NCBI RefSeq assembly: GCF_963576675.1
Contig: NC_088910.1
Location: forward strand, 104,436,807-104,500,806
DNA: 64,000 bases
From: Euphorbia lathyris
Lineage: Eukaryota > Streptophyta > Magnoliopsida > Malpighiales > Euphorbiaceae
Direction of reading: 5' to 3'
This document shows, piece after piece, positions 11,411-22,500 of the stretch. The stretch's first letter is position 1; the number at the start of each line of letters is the position of its first letter. Made by a program: the position numbers and the translations under genes. Below the pieces are notes generated by a model. It saw only the letters and a program-made list of their open reading frames with translations. It was not told the origin of the DNA and did no database searches.

Positions 11411-11645
11411 GCAGCAGCGTTTTTTTTTTATTTTTCTACTCAAAACGACGTAGTTTTGGGTGGTTCTCACCTAAGGTGAGTTCTCACCTAGGAAAGGGTT
11501 CTCACAAGAGCCCTCTCCTATATATATATAGGCCTAATGGCAGCAGCGTTTTTTTTAAATTTTTCTACTCAAAACGACGTAGTTTTGGATGGTTCTCACC
11601 TAAGGTGAGTTCTCACCTAGGAAAGGGTTCTCACAAGAGCCCTCT

Positions 11646-11699
<54 letters not shown>
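11411..11699. repeat. 129-bp tandem duplication of the B terminus plus neighbouring MITE start
   Basis: The block starting GCAGCAGCG and running through the B right end, its TA run and the bases AGGCCTAATG occurs twice in direct orientation, starting at 11411 and 11540. The second copy has a much longer (TA)n at about 11648-11697. The first copy contains about 12 bases of MITE C start, so the duplication happened after MITE C and before the Ogre-type element arrived. Confidence 0.75.
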
Positions 11700-14050
11700 T
11701 GTTAGACGAGGTGCCGCGGCCTAATCTCCCGGGCGGACCGGGGGGTGGACACCTCATGGCGACGTAAGCGGTGATTGGCGCCGAAAGCAACCAATCGTGG
11801 AATCAAGCTGCTCGGCAGGACCGGAGCTCGGAGATATGGAAGAGTCGCCACCCACGAATGGGAAAATGAACACCGATCCCTTGCGGGAGACCGGTGTGGG
11901 TTCGGGAAACTTAGGTACGAGCCGAGAAGGCTAGCTCCTTTTCGGAGAAAGGCTACTAGGCACCCCGACATTGCCCGGTTATGAACCACCGGCCTCCTAC
12001 TCAGCATGTTAGGCGATAACGGACTAATCGTATACTTCTTTAAGTTTAAAATTCATTTGAAACCTTTTCTTTCTCTTTTTAGAAACCGTTTTGAGCATAT
12101 ATTATTGAAAAGCCACTTTAGTAAAGAATCACCCATTTACATCAATTTGATATACATACAAAGAGAGGGGAGGAAGAAAGAAGTGGTTTATTTACTACGG
12201 GATTTACATGTCGTGTTGCGTGTTAATTCTATACTAACTCATTTCCCCAAAACGAGTTTATTTACATGGTTCGTACCTTAATCGCCGTTGGAACGATTTA
12301 GGTACGTTTCAAAACCCCGTTTGATGAAGTCCGCCTGAATCGCCGTTGGAACGACTCAAGTGCTTGAAAACATTAAGGTAAAAACCTTTAATAAAAAAAC
12401 GTGGTTAAGCATACAAGTCAATTTATTTTGTACAAATCATTTAAGAAAACGATTCAAAACTCTATCATTTATAATGAAAACGATTTTAATTACAAGGTTC
12501 GCTTAATCCGTCGTTGGAACGGACTAAGGTTTTAAAGCGTGATGTTTTGGGAAACGATTTTGAAATGTCAAGAAAACACTATTTATTTACATTAGGAACT
12601 TCTAAAAACTCATTAGTTTAAATAATTAAATTGAAAACTCTTTTTGTGATTTATTTTCCCCTTTTTCCTTAGTGGATTCTCTACTTGTTATAATTACAAT
12701 ATAAACATATTTAAACCAAAATTCACTCCCAAATAAAGCCCATTTGAAACATGGACCCTAAATGGCCCAAAAGAATAAAGAAAATAATATAAGCATATAT
12801 ATATACATTTTAATCCAAAAAGGAAATATGAAATAAAAGTTAATGAAAAGAGACTATATAATACATATATGAAAATACTAAATATAATACATTTATACTT
12901 TGAACATGCGAAAATAGTAAATAAAACTCCTAGATAAGAAAATAACATTTGTCACCAAAATAGTTTTATTTAATAATAACTAATATAGCCCAAATATCCC
13001 AAAACTATATATATACATAACTAAGGTAATTTTAAATGTCAAAAATAATATATTTATCCACTAATATTTACTAATTATCTCCAAAATGCTCAAGTAAATA
13101 ACATTTAAAATAAAATCCAATATAACTCAAATGAATGAAAAAGGAAATATATATATATATATACTTATAATAGATCAAATTAATGAAAAATAATATATAG
13201 ACGTTCTAAATAACTATAGGTACCAAATATCTAAAAAATAGTTTAAAAGTATATATTACATAACTATATATATGTATACCAAGGATCAAAAACTTAAAAG
13301 TTGAGAAAGAGGGACTAAAACAGCATTTTTTACATTCCAGCAGATTTACCGACGGAAAATCCGTCAGTAAACAGCAATTAGTGACAGAAATGGCAAATTA
13401 CAGCAGCACTCCAATTATTTCCAGATTTATTCAAAAGCTTTAAATTAAATCTAATTCAATCGTTTTGGATTTCCGAACTACCAAAAATGGATCATAGTCA
13501 ATAACGGACGTTCCTAAAACGACGTTTTTATTTTAAAACGTTATTTGGAAATTCTTTAAATTACAACTTATAATTACAACGTCTTTAATACCCGAACTAC
13601 CTTTTTATCGGATCACGGTTCGTATTGGGATATCAAAACGAGGTTTTTTATTTTAAAACAAAACCACATTTTATTCAACACGAGACAAAAATTAAATAAA
13701 TACGCTAAATTAAATAAAACGTGATAAAATAAATGAATAACTAAATAAATAAAAACTATAACATAAAAATAAATAGAAGAAGGAAATAAATTAAATAAAA
13801 TAAAGCGAGTCTAGTCCTCGGATAATACCTCAAGTTCGGTATCTGACAGTTGAAGCCGATTGATTCCACGAGTCGTGATTTTCCGTTTTTTTGTGTTTTT
13901 TAGTAAAAATTTAACTTTGGGAAAATTTGGATTTTTTTGGGAAAAAAAAATATTTTCACCAAAAAATTGACTTTCTCTCTCTAAAAATGTTTAGAGTGAG
14001 AAAGCTCCAAAAGAATCCCCCCTCCCTTTTAATGCATGGGGATCCGTGCC

Positions 14051-14058
14051 TTTTATAG
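14051..14058 (-). promoter_or_regulatory. LTR TATA box (copy at 31261-31268)
   Basis: The minus strand reads CTATAAAA within GCCTATAAAAGGCACGG, preceded upstream by the GC-rich array. It is the likely core promoter of the element transcript, with initiation about 30 bases further left. Confidence 0.6.
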
Positions 14059-14061
14059 GCA

Positions 14062-14560
14062 AACGGGTCCCCGGACAAATGGGCGACGCCCGAGTAAAAT
14101 CGGGCGTCGCCCAAGGGGGTTGGGCGGCCGCCCAACCTTGCGTTGGGCGATCGCCCAACAATTGCTAGGCGGTCGCCCAACAGCGTTGGGCGAGCGCCCA
14201 ACGCGAGGTTGGGCGTCCGCCCGACGCGGTTGGGCGCTCGCCTAACGGCCGCCGGGGCGCGTCTCGCGCCACCGGGCGTGCACGCCCCCTGCGGCCGTCG
14301 AGCTCACGTTCCGCGCCGTCGGGCATCCACGCGTCGTGACCGCCGAACGTGTGTTCCGCGTTGCCGAGCGCACACGTCCCGTGGCCAACGAGCGCGCGCC
14401 TCGCGCTGCCAAGCTCGTGCATTGCTCGGACGTCGAGCGCGTGTTATTCCTGGTTGGATGCGTGCGTCCGACGGGCGTCGAGCGCGCGCTTTGCGTCGTC
14501 GAGCGGGTGTCCGACTGTCGTCGAACACGCGCCGGCCGCCGCTAAGTACTCGCACCATGC
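14062..14560. repeat. GC-rich palindromic repeat block in the LTR (copy near 31270-31785)
   Basis: Short perfect palindromes such as TTGGGCGGCCGCCCAA, TTGGGCGATCGCCCAA and TTGGGCGAGCGCCCAA are strung together, then grade into CG-dense CGAGCGCGCG sequence. It sits just upstream of the LTR TATA box in otherwise AT-rich DNA. The 5' LTR copy differs in number and order of palindromes, which explains most of the length difference. Long Arg/Ala-rich ORFs on both strands here are composition artefacts. Confidence 0.8.
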
Positions 14561-14709
14561 CGCTAAGCATTCGCGAGCCATCCAATCAACAACAGCGACC
14601 CACCGTAACTTATTTATTTTATTTTTTTTTTTCGAAACTTCCGGAATCAATCGCTTCCACCGTCTTGTTTTCAGGTTTTCATCATAGGTCCTCCGACTCG
14701 GTGTCTACA

Positions 14710-14722
14710 GTTGCCCCTACTT
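14710..14722 (-). other. polypurine tract of the Tat/Ogre-type element
   Basis: The minus strand reads AGTAGGGGCAAC directly before the 3' LTR start TGTAGACACC. It is the plus-strand primer site. Confidence 0.75.
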
Positions 14723-14944
14723 TGCTATTTTGACAGTGATGTGTGTGTTTTGAAAATATTTTTTTGCTAACGCACACATGCAATGTAAAACATATAAAAA
14801 GTAAAAGACACGTAAAGAGTAGGAGGGAGAATACCTGACCTTCGCGCTGCGCGCTCCGGTGTTGTTTGTCGATTCTTTCCAGCCTTACCTCTAAATCGGT
14901 CGTCGGTGGATGTTTTTCTCTCGGAATCTAGCGTACGTTGACTA

Positions 14945-15595
14945 TAGGTAAGAATGGCTCAAAAGCAACCTCGGTCGTGGACCGTAGGTAAGATGGCTAA
15001 AAAGCTACCTCGTTCGTGAACCGTAGGTAAGATGGCTAAAAAGCTACCTCGGTCGTGAACCGTAGGTAAGATGGCTAAAAAACTACCTCGGTCGTGAACC
15101 GTAGGTAAGATGGCTAAAAAGCTACCTCGGTCGTGAACTGTAGGTAAGATGGCTAAAGAGCTACCTCGGTCGTGAACCGTAGGTAAGATGGCTAAAAAGC
15201 TATCTCGGTCGTGAACCGTAGGTAAGATGGCTAAAAAGCTACCTCGGTCGTGAATCGTAGGTAAGATGGCTAAAAAGCTACCTCGGTCGTGAACCGTAGG
15301 TAAGATGGCTAAAGAGCTACCTCGGTCGTGAACCGTAGGTAAGATGGCTAAAAAGCTACCTCGATCGTGAACCGTAGGTAAGATGGCTAAAAAGCTACCT
15401 CGGTCGTGAACCGTAGGTAAGATGGCTAAAGAGCTACCTCGGTCGTGACCGTAGGTAAGATGGCTAAAAAGCTACCTCGGTCGTGAACCGTAGGTAAGAT
15501 GGCTAAAGAGCTACCTCGGTCATGAACCGTAGGTAAGATAGCTAAAAAGCTACCTCGGTCGTGAACCATAGGTAAGATGGCTCAAGGGCAGAAAA
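14945..15595. repeat. 39-bp minisatellite, about 16 copies, in the element 3' region
   Basis: The unit contains GTAGGTAAGATGGCTAAAAA and GCTACCTCGGTCGTGAACC. Copies are very similar, with A/G variation in the GCTAAAAAG/GCTAAAGAG core and one copy lacking a base. Each unit has weak self-complementarity (AGGTA...TACCT). Tat-lineage elements are known to carry tandem repeats in the 3' untranslated region. Confidence 0.93.
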
Positions 15596-15930
15596 GTTCT
15601 TTCTAACGATTCTGAATTCTTTTAAAACACCATTGTCTGGAGCTAGTGTCTCGGAGGTTTAATGGGAACGTGTTTTGGTCTGGAATGATATAGACTAATG
15701 ATTATTTTTCTGTTGACTGTTGTCTGTATTTTGACTGGTGTCACTGTTCTGTAAAAATTGGCTGTCGTCTGGAGTTCATATCTTGACAGTATTGGTTGCT
15801 GTCTGGGAGAAATGCGGGCTGAAACGGACTGCAAATCAGAGGTCTGTGCACCTGGTAATTAATTATTTACTTTTTACCTTTATGTCACATCGTACTTTTT
15901 TCACTATTTACGGGAATGTCATTCCCTCTT

Positions 15931-15941
15931 CCTATATAAGG
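15931..15941 (+). promoter_or_regulatory. TATA box of the antisense plant mobile domain gene
   Basis: CCTATATAAGG lies about 85 bases before the ATG and is followed by a pyrimidine-rich CTTCTCTCTCTTC stretch, typical of plant core promoters. A start of transcription near 15965 is inferred. The promoter fires opposite to the retrotransposon transcript. Confidence 0.6.
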
Positions 15942-16018
15942 TGGTGGGGTTTTATTTCAACCCCACATCTTCTCTCTCTTCTTTCTCTCTCTAGACTTTG
16001 ATTTGGATTATCCTCGGG

Positions 16019-19000
16019 ATGGATTTGGATGAATGCGATGGCACGAGAGGCATGGATGAGGTTTACATGAACCTGGATAGAGTGGACCCTTTCCACGACC
16101 CTGAGACGCATCTGAGCCGGACACGCTGCAACGAGGTAAGTGATTTCTCACTTTTGTTTGATTCAAATGCTAGGCTTTAGTATTCCTATCCGAACATGAT
16201 TTGCATGCTAACTTTTAGATTGCCTTAGAGGACTTTAGCTAGAAAACATGAATTTCTTCACTTACAAGTAACACTTGTTTGTTTCTGTGTACGAACGCGC
16301 GTTATATGCATGTGAGTAGTAACCCTGCGAATTCCTGCATGCTAACAGTAAAAATAACGTGAGTAGTAAAAACGTGAATAATGCACGTGAATAGTGAAAA
16401 CTTAACTAATGCACGTGAATAGTGCACGTGAATAGTAAAAAACATGAATAGTGAAAACTTAACTAATGCACGTGAATAGTAAAAACGTGAATAGTGCACA
16501 TGAATAGTAAAAAACGTGTATAGTGAAAACTTAACTAATGCACGTGAATAGTAAAAACGTGAATAGTGTACGTGAATAGTGTACGTGAATAGTAAAAAAT
16601 GTGAATAGTGAAAACTTAACTAATGCACGTGAATGGTAAACTTAACCTATGCTCCTTGTCAATGCGGACGAGAGTGGACTAAAGAATTAACTAAACCTTA
16701 CATGAGCGACCCAAAAGGAGAGACTTTTATAGAAAGTTGGCCCTAATTGACCAGATGTCTCTAGGTTAGATAATGAAAGAATACCTAGTCTTAACGCGTT
16801 TTCATCAATCGTACGCTTTAGGAATCGTATTTAAATTTTCTTGTCTTGTTCTTTCTAGTTCATCGAGATTTCCAGGACTACGGCCGAGATTCATTCGTGG
16901 TATGCTAGGCTAGGCGCCGCGGCGAGAGCCCGTGTGCGCGAGTTGGGCTTCGAGCCCTTTATTTCAGCGCTGCCCCGCACCAACGGGGTGTGTGATCGTT
17001 TTGGCCTACGTGCCTTATGCGAGCGGTGGGTTGACTCGACCCACACCTTCCATCTTTCCTTTGGGGAGATGACCATCTCGCCTAGAGATTTCTCTTTGTT
17101 GACGGGGCTGTGGGGGAGCAGCACTCCAGTTCCCTTTCATTTTGACCTGATGCGACCGCGGGTTGACCTCGCTAGGCTTGCTGCTTTGATTGGGCCGGGA
17201 GTTTGTCCAGGCGCCAGATCTACTCCGGCGAAGTTTATTTCTACTGCGAGCCTTTTGAGTCGCCGGGATTTTTGTGAGACGGACGATACTGACTTGGCAG
17301 TTCGTAGTTTCTTAGTGTATACTCTGAGCGAGACGATTTTCCACACCAAGGGCGGAAAGGTACACGCGGGTCTTATTCAGGCACTCAGTGATTTGGATAC
17401 GGCGGCTTCCTATGATTGGACGGGGGCAGGTCTAGTCTTTCTATATAAATTTTTGGATCTGACTTGCCGGAAGCGCAAGGACTTCGGTGGTTACGCCTTT
17501 GCCCTACTGGTACGTGACGCGCCCCTGACTCGCCCATTTTATCTTCTTCGCGCTTTTCACACTTATAATCTTTGTTTTTACCGCAGGTTTGGGCGTATGA
17601 GAGGCGGATTCTTCCCAGTCAGTCTCGGCCTCGGCCACGAGTACCGAGGCTCCCTCTCATGACCCGATGGAGAGATTTTGACCTAGGCGCCGAGAGGAGA
17701 CGGACGGTGGCGCGGCTCCTAGATTGGATTGACTCGCGGACCCTGGGACAGGTAGATGTCGTCTAGTCGTGCTAGATTCTTGTTTGAACCGTTCTGACTT
17801 TCTCTTTGTGTTTTTTTTTTTTAAGATTAAGTTCAGGTGGGACGACCTCGACTTCGGTCCCGATTACATGTATGTATCTGTGATCCAGGAGCAGCAGTGC
17901 ATGCTCACCGGCCCCTGCGTGCGGGTATGGTATTTGGGGGACCGAGGCATCACTGGGGTTAGTGACGCACACTGGACACCGGGCGAGATTCCCGTTTCCA
18001 TGTTCGCGGTGCGGACCATGCCCCTGTCGGTCATCCGTCAGGACTTGACCCGTCGGTTTGTCGGTAGAGAGGTGTGGGTTCATACCGGGGGCCGTGATCC
18101 CTACCTATCGACTCTGTTGAGCGCGAGGGATGCCCCGGCGGTAGCGATGGAGGTGGATCCGGTGGCAGACGTATTTTCGAGGGAGGCTGTCGCGGCAGTC
18201 TTTGGTCAGAAGGAGGTCCCGGTAAGTGATTCCGCTTTTTACCTTTTATTCATGAGATGGTTAGCGGTATTTATTGTGTTTTTATTTGCAGGAGGGGTCC
18301 TGGAGGAGCGCTCACCTGTCGAACTTCTTTGACGGTACTCGAGCTCAGACATCCGTAGACGAGCCACCCTACCATGTCGGCGAGTCCTCCAGTGCCGCCC
18401 GACCGGAGAGGTCTTCCCTAGGCGTGCCCGTACCGGACTACGGGAGAGATTTTGCCACGGTTTGTTACGATGAGTCCGGGGCAGCTTATGTGGGGGTCGA
18501 GGCGGCTCCTTCTATCTTTACCTCGAGGGTCCCATTTGATCCTTCAAACGCTTCTCTGACTACGAGAGAGACCTGTACAGATTATGTGGGACTGTCCGGT
18601 TACCTCCGAGACCGCCTCAGCTTGCGTTGTGCCGATCACCTGGTATGTATCCTTACTTTATTTTAGTGTAGTGGGATGCATGCATGTATGTATGATTTCT
18701 GTTCTTGCCTATGCTGCTTCGTTTTTTTCTCTTTTTTTGTCACATCTGTTTTTCTTCTTTTTTTTTCTTTTTTAGAGCGATCTTCACGCCCATGAGCGGA
18801 GACGGAGTGAGTCGGTGCAGGAGGCCGATGCCAGGGTTGGCCAGGTGTACCAAGAGCGGAACGACCACTGGTCGGAGGTGATGCGGAGGGAGACTGCTGG
18901 ACGTCTTGTCGTTGAGGAGAGGGCGCGTGATGAGACGATTGGATGCCTCGCTGCCGAGGAGAGGGTGCATGTTGAGACCACAGGACGCCTCGCTGCCGAA

Positions 19001-19114
19001 GAGAGAGCACGAGTTGCTGAGGAGAGGCTCCGAGTTACCGAGGAGACCTTATCTACGGAGCGGGCATCGCATTTGAGGGGGTTTGAGGCCTACTGGGACT
19101 TCCCTCCATATTAG
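16019..19114 (+). CDS. plant mobile domain (aminotransferase-like) protein, six exons, 672 aa
   Basis: Inferred exons: 16019-16135, 16859-17509, 17587-17751, 17826-18221, 18292-18642, 18776-19114. Every intron is GT-AG and in phase 0, and the joined frame has no stop until 19112-19114. Exon 2 encodes the PMD start (HSWYARLGAAARARVRELGF, VCDRFGLRALCERWV, THTFHLSFGEMTISPRDF), exon 3 the characteristic VWAYERRIL, and exon 4 a RWDDLDFGPDYMYVSV segment. Exon 6 is a Glu/Arg-rich region with repeated RLAAEERA-like units, probably coiled coil. PMD proteins occur as host genes (MAIN/MAIL family) and inside transposable elements; biochemical function is unclear. The gene sits antisense in the 3' region of the Tat/Ogre-type element, tail-to-tail with pol. 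No transcript evidence is available here. Confidence 0.82.
16330..16640 (+). repeat. irregular minisatellite in intron 1 of the PMD gene
   Basis: CACGTGAATAGTG and AAAACTTAACTAATG modules alternate many times, with related AAAACGTGAATAGT variants. The whole block is inside intron 1 (16136-16858). CACGTG is also the G-box core, so repeated transcription-factor sites are possible. Confidence 0.7.
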
Positions 19115-19572
19115 GCTTATTATGTATTGCTTTGTAGTTTTCATTAGAGTTACCCCGATGTATAGCTGATGTATAGGGAGTGGGGTGGATAGTAGGTAGG
19201 TTTTTTTTGTGAACAGTAAGATAGGAAATGTATAACTCATGATTCATATTACCATACATTCAGTAGATTGTGATGATTCCAATCATTCTCGTCAAATATA
19301 TTCATGCCTTTATTTATTTACAAACAGCAGAAATACTTAGCCTCTTATACATTGTTTTTGTAACTGCTCAAGTTATAACTATTGTTACCAGGACCCGCCT
19401 TTCGGTTTTCGGATCCCGGCGATTTTTCTCCTCTCCTTTTACTATCCCGGAATTTTTAAATGAGTGCCCTTTCGGGTTTTCACCCATTGGGATTTCCCTT
19501 ATTGTTGCATAGGTCCCCCTTTGCGGGTTTTCAACCTATCGGGAATTTTTCTTTCTTTTTCTCTTTTTTTTT
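19115..19572. other. convergent intergenic spacer inside the Tat/Ogre-type element
   Basis: This 458-bp spacer lies between the stop of the PMD gene (plus) and the stop of pol (minus). It should hold both 3' untranslated regions. No clear AATAAA was found; T-rich stretches at about 19198-19207 and 19552-19573 may serve processing. Confidence 0.5.
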
Positions 19573-22500
19573 TTACGAAAAGTATTTCTTAAGCCTATCC
19601 AGATTGGTAGGTTCGGAGAATTCCATGCCGTCCATGGTAGTTAACTTCACCGCTCCTTTGCTTAGTATCTTCTTCACGACGAATGGCCCTTCCCAGTTAG
19701 GTTTAAACTTGCCCCTAGGGTCGGTGTGCGTCACATGAATCTGTTTCAGCACCAAATCTCCTTCTTTGATAGGACTGGTCTTGACCTTTTTATTGAAAGC
19801 TCGAGCCATCCTTCTTTGATATAACTGTACATGGTAAAGGGCTTCCATCCTTTTCTCGTCAACCAAAGCCAACTGCTCATATCGCTTCTTCACCCATTCC
19901 GTTTCGGGGATTTCTGCTTCCATTGCGATTCTCAACGATCGCTTTTCGATCTCAATCGGCAGGACTGCTTCTGTTCCGTATACCAAGGAGAATGGCGTTG
20001 CCCCAGTCGAGGTTCTGACTGTCGTGCGATAAGCCCATAATGCGAGTGGGAGCTGCTCATGCCAATTCCGATGTGATTCCACCGTTTTTACGAGAATCCT
20101 CTTAAGATTCTTATTAGCTGCTTCTACTGCCCCATTAGCTTGTGGACGGTACGAAGAAGATTTGTGATGTTCAATGCCATATTCTCGGAAGAGACTTCTT
20201 ACTTCCCCCTGAAACTGGACCCCATTATCCGTGATCATATGATGAGGCACTCCGAACCTGGTGACCAAGTGTTTCTCAATGAACTTTCTCATCTGCTTGG
20301 ATCCCAATTTGCTAAACGACTCTGCCTCTACCCACTTGGTGAAATAATCGATGGCGACTGCAATAAACTTGTGCCCGTTTGAAGCATTAGGCCTTACCTC
20401 ACCAATGATGTCAATGCCCCAAGCCGCGAATGGCCAAATAGGTGCTAACACATGTAATTCCATGGCTGGAAGATGACTACAATCGCCGTGGATTTGACAA
20501 TCGTGGCATTTCTTCGCATACTCGCTACAATCTCTTTCCATGGTGAGCCAATAGAAGCCTCGTCTGATGATTTTCTTGGCTAACACTGCTCCTCCTATAT
20601 GGGCCCCACAAATTCCCGAGTGTACTGATTCCATTGCTTCGCGGGCTTCTTCCGCATCCAAGCACCTCAGTTGTAACCCATCAGTGTGCCTTTTATAAAG
20701 CAAATCGTTGTGGATGATGAACTGCCGGGCTAACCTTCTAATCACAGCTTGATCCCTAGGTTCTGATTCTGCCGGATATGTTCCACTCTTCATGAAGTTC
20801 ATGATGTCGAAATACCACGGTTTTTCATCTGCCCCTAACAGCATTACGTCTTCGTAGCATGGTTTGTGAGATCTCCTCAATACCAACGGTTTCGAGGCAA
20901 GGTTCCGGGGGTTGTCCCAAACTGACACCAAAGTGGCCAAAGCATCCGCCGCCTGGTTCTGTGCTCGAGGAATATGATAGAAACGACATTCCTTGAATCT
21001 TTGTGCCAACCCTTCTAGCTGATCTAGATATGGATGTAGCCTTTCTTCCCTTACTTCCCAGTTTCCTTGTGCCTGTTCGATGATCAACTTTGAGTCACCC
21101 CAAATTTCGACGTACGATGCTCCTAGTGCCGCTAAAGACTCTAAACCATAAATGCACGCTTCATATTCGGCCATATTATTGGTAAGAGGGAACGACAACT
21201 TCTTGGCCATCGGGATCCTTTCTCCATCTGGTGAGATAAGTAGTACTCCAACTCCGGCTCCATTCGAATCAACTGCTCCATCAAAGAACATTTTCCACGG
21301 TATAACTTCTATTGCGTTCAAGTGTTCATCGGGGAAATCATAGCTTATCTCTTCCTCTTTTATATTCAGAGGTTGGTTGGCCAGAAACTCTGCCACGGCC
21401 CTCCCTTTGATAACCTTCTTCGTTACATATTCAATGTCCAACTCAGATAAAAGTAGTAACCATCGGGCTAACTTCCCTGTCAAAGACGGAGTTCGGTACA
21501 GATACTTCACGGGGTCCATCCGAGAAATAATGATCACTTTGTAAGATTGAAAATAGTGCCGTAGTTTCTTTGTTAGCCATACTACTGCCACGCACGTCTT
21601 TTTGATCATGTTATACTTAAGCTCGTACTCCAGGAACTTCTTACTCAGATAATATACCGCGTGCTCCACACCGGTGTCCCCTTCTTGGGCCAACATTGCC
21701 CCAATAGATCGCTCCTCGATCGCCACATAGAGGAGAAGAGGTTTTCCCAGTTTAGGCGGTTTCAGCACTAGCGGATTAGACAAATAGTTCCGGACGCTCT
21801 CCAAAGCTTGCTGACACTTATCATTCCAGATTGTGGGTTGGTCTTTCCTTAACAACTTAAAGATTGGCTCACAGATTGCGGTGAGTCTTGCTATGAACCG
21901 ACTGATATACTGAACCTGCCCCAGAAACCCTCTCACTTCTTTCTCATTCTTCGGTGCCGGCATTTCCCGTATGGCTTTCACTTTGTCAGGATCTACCTCA
22001 ATTCCCTTGTTTCCGATTATATAGCCTAAGATTTTCACCGATGAAACGCCGAAGAAGCACTTCTTCGGGTTTAACCTTTGTTTGAATTCTGCAATTCGGG
22101 CCAAAAACTTCTCGAGTGCAGCAAAGTGCCCCTCTCTCGTCTCTAATTTGACCATCATGTCATCCACATAAACTTCCACCTCCTTGTGTATCATATCATG
22201 GAACAGTGTTGTAGCCATTCGCTGGTAAGTTGCCCCGGCATTCTTCAAACCAAACGGCATCACCCTGTAGCAGTATGTTCCCCACTCAGTTGTGAACGAG
22301 GTTTTTGCTTTGTATTTTTTGGCCATCTGAACTTGCATGTAGCCCATGAAACCGTCCACATTCGTGTGTAAGACGCTCGATGCTGCACTGTCGATCAACA
22401 CGTCAATATGAGGCAACGCGAATTCATCCTTGGGGCATGCCTTGTTAAGGTCTCGATAATCGACGCACATTCTTACTTTGCCGTCCTTCTTTGCGATGGG

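Larger units (their letters stand above)
4389..11517. mobile_element. element B: long-TIR DNA element split by a gypsy insertion
   Basis: The left end ACCCTCTCTCACCTTAGGTG and the right end form inverted repeats of at least 350 bp. They share hairpin CTCACCT/AGGTGAG motifs, a CAAAACTACGTAGTTTTG palindrome (CAAAACGACGTAGTTTTG on the right), a tRNA-like segment and a GCATAATAATGAATTATTAATAG block. The right repeat is cut at 5500/11167 by the gypsy element. Without that insertion, element B is about 1.5 kb. Both ends abut (TA)n. No transposase is encoded. It is Mutator-like by arm length, but the TA flanks leave the superfamily open. Confidence 0.7.
11700..14709 (-). repeat. 3' LTR of the Tat/Ogre-type element
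   Basis: 3,010 bp. On the minus strand it begins TGTAGACACCGAG and ends CTCGTCTAACA. It contains the GC palindrome array upstream of a TATA box, then a long AT-rich transcribed portion. Its plus-strand small ORFs recur identically in the other LTR and are not genes. Confidence 0.93.

Noticed and set aside
14143..14733. 196-codon plus-strand ORF rich in Arg and Ala (and 31256-31972, 238 codons)
   Set aside because: Produced by the GC palindrome block of the LTR; overlapping ORFs open on both strands and no domain is seen.
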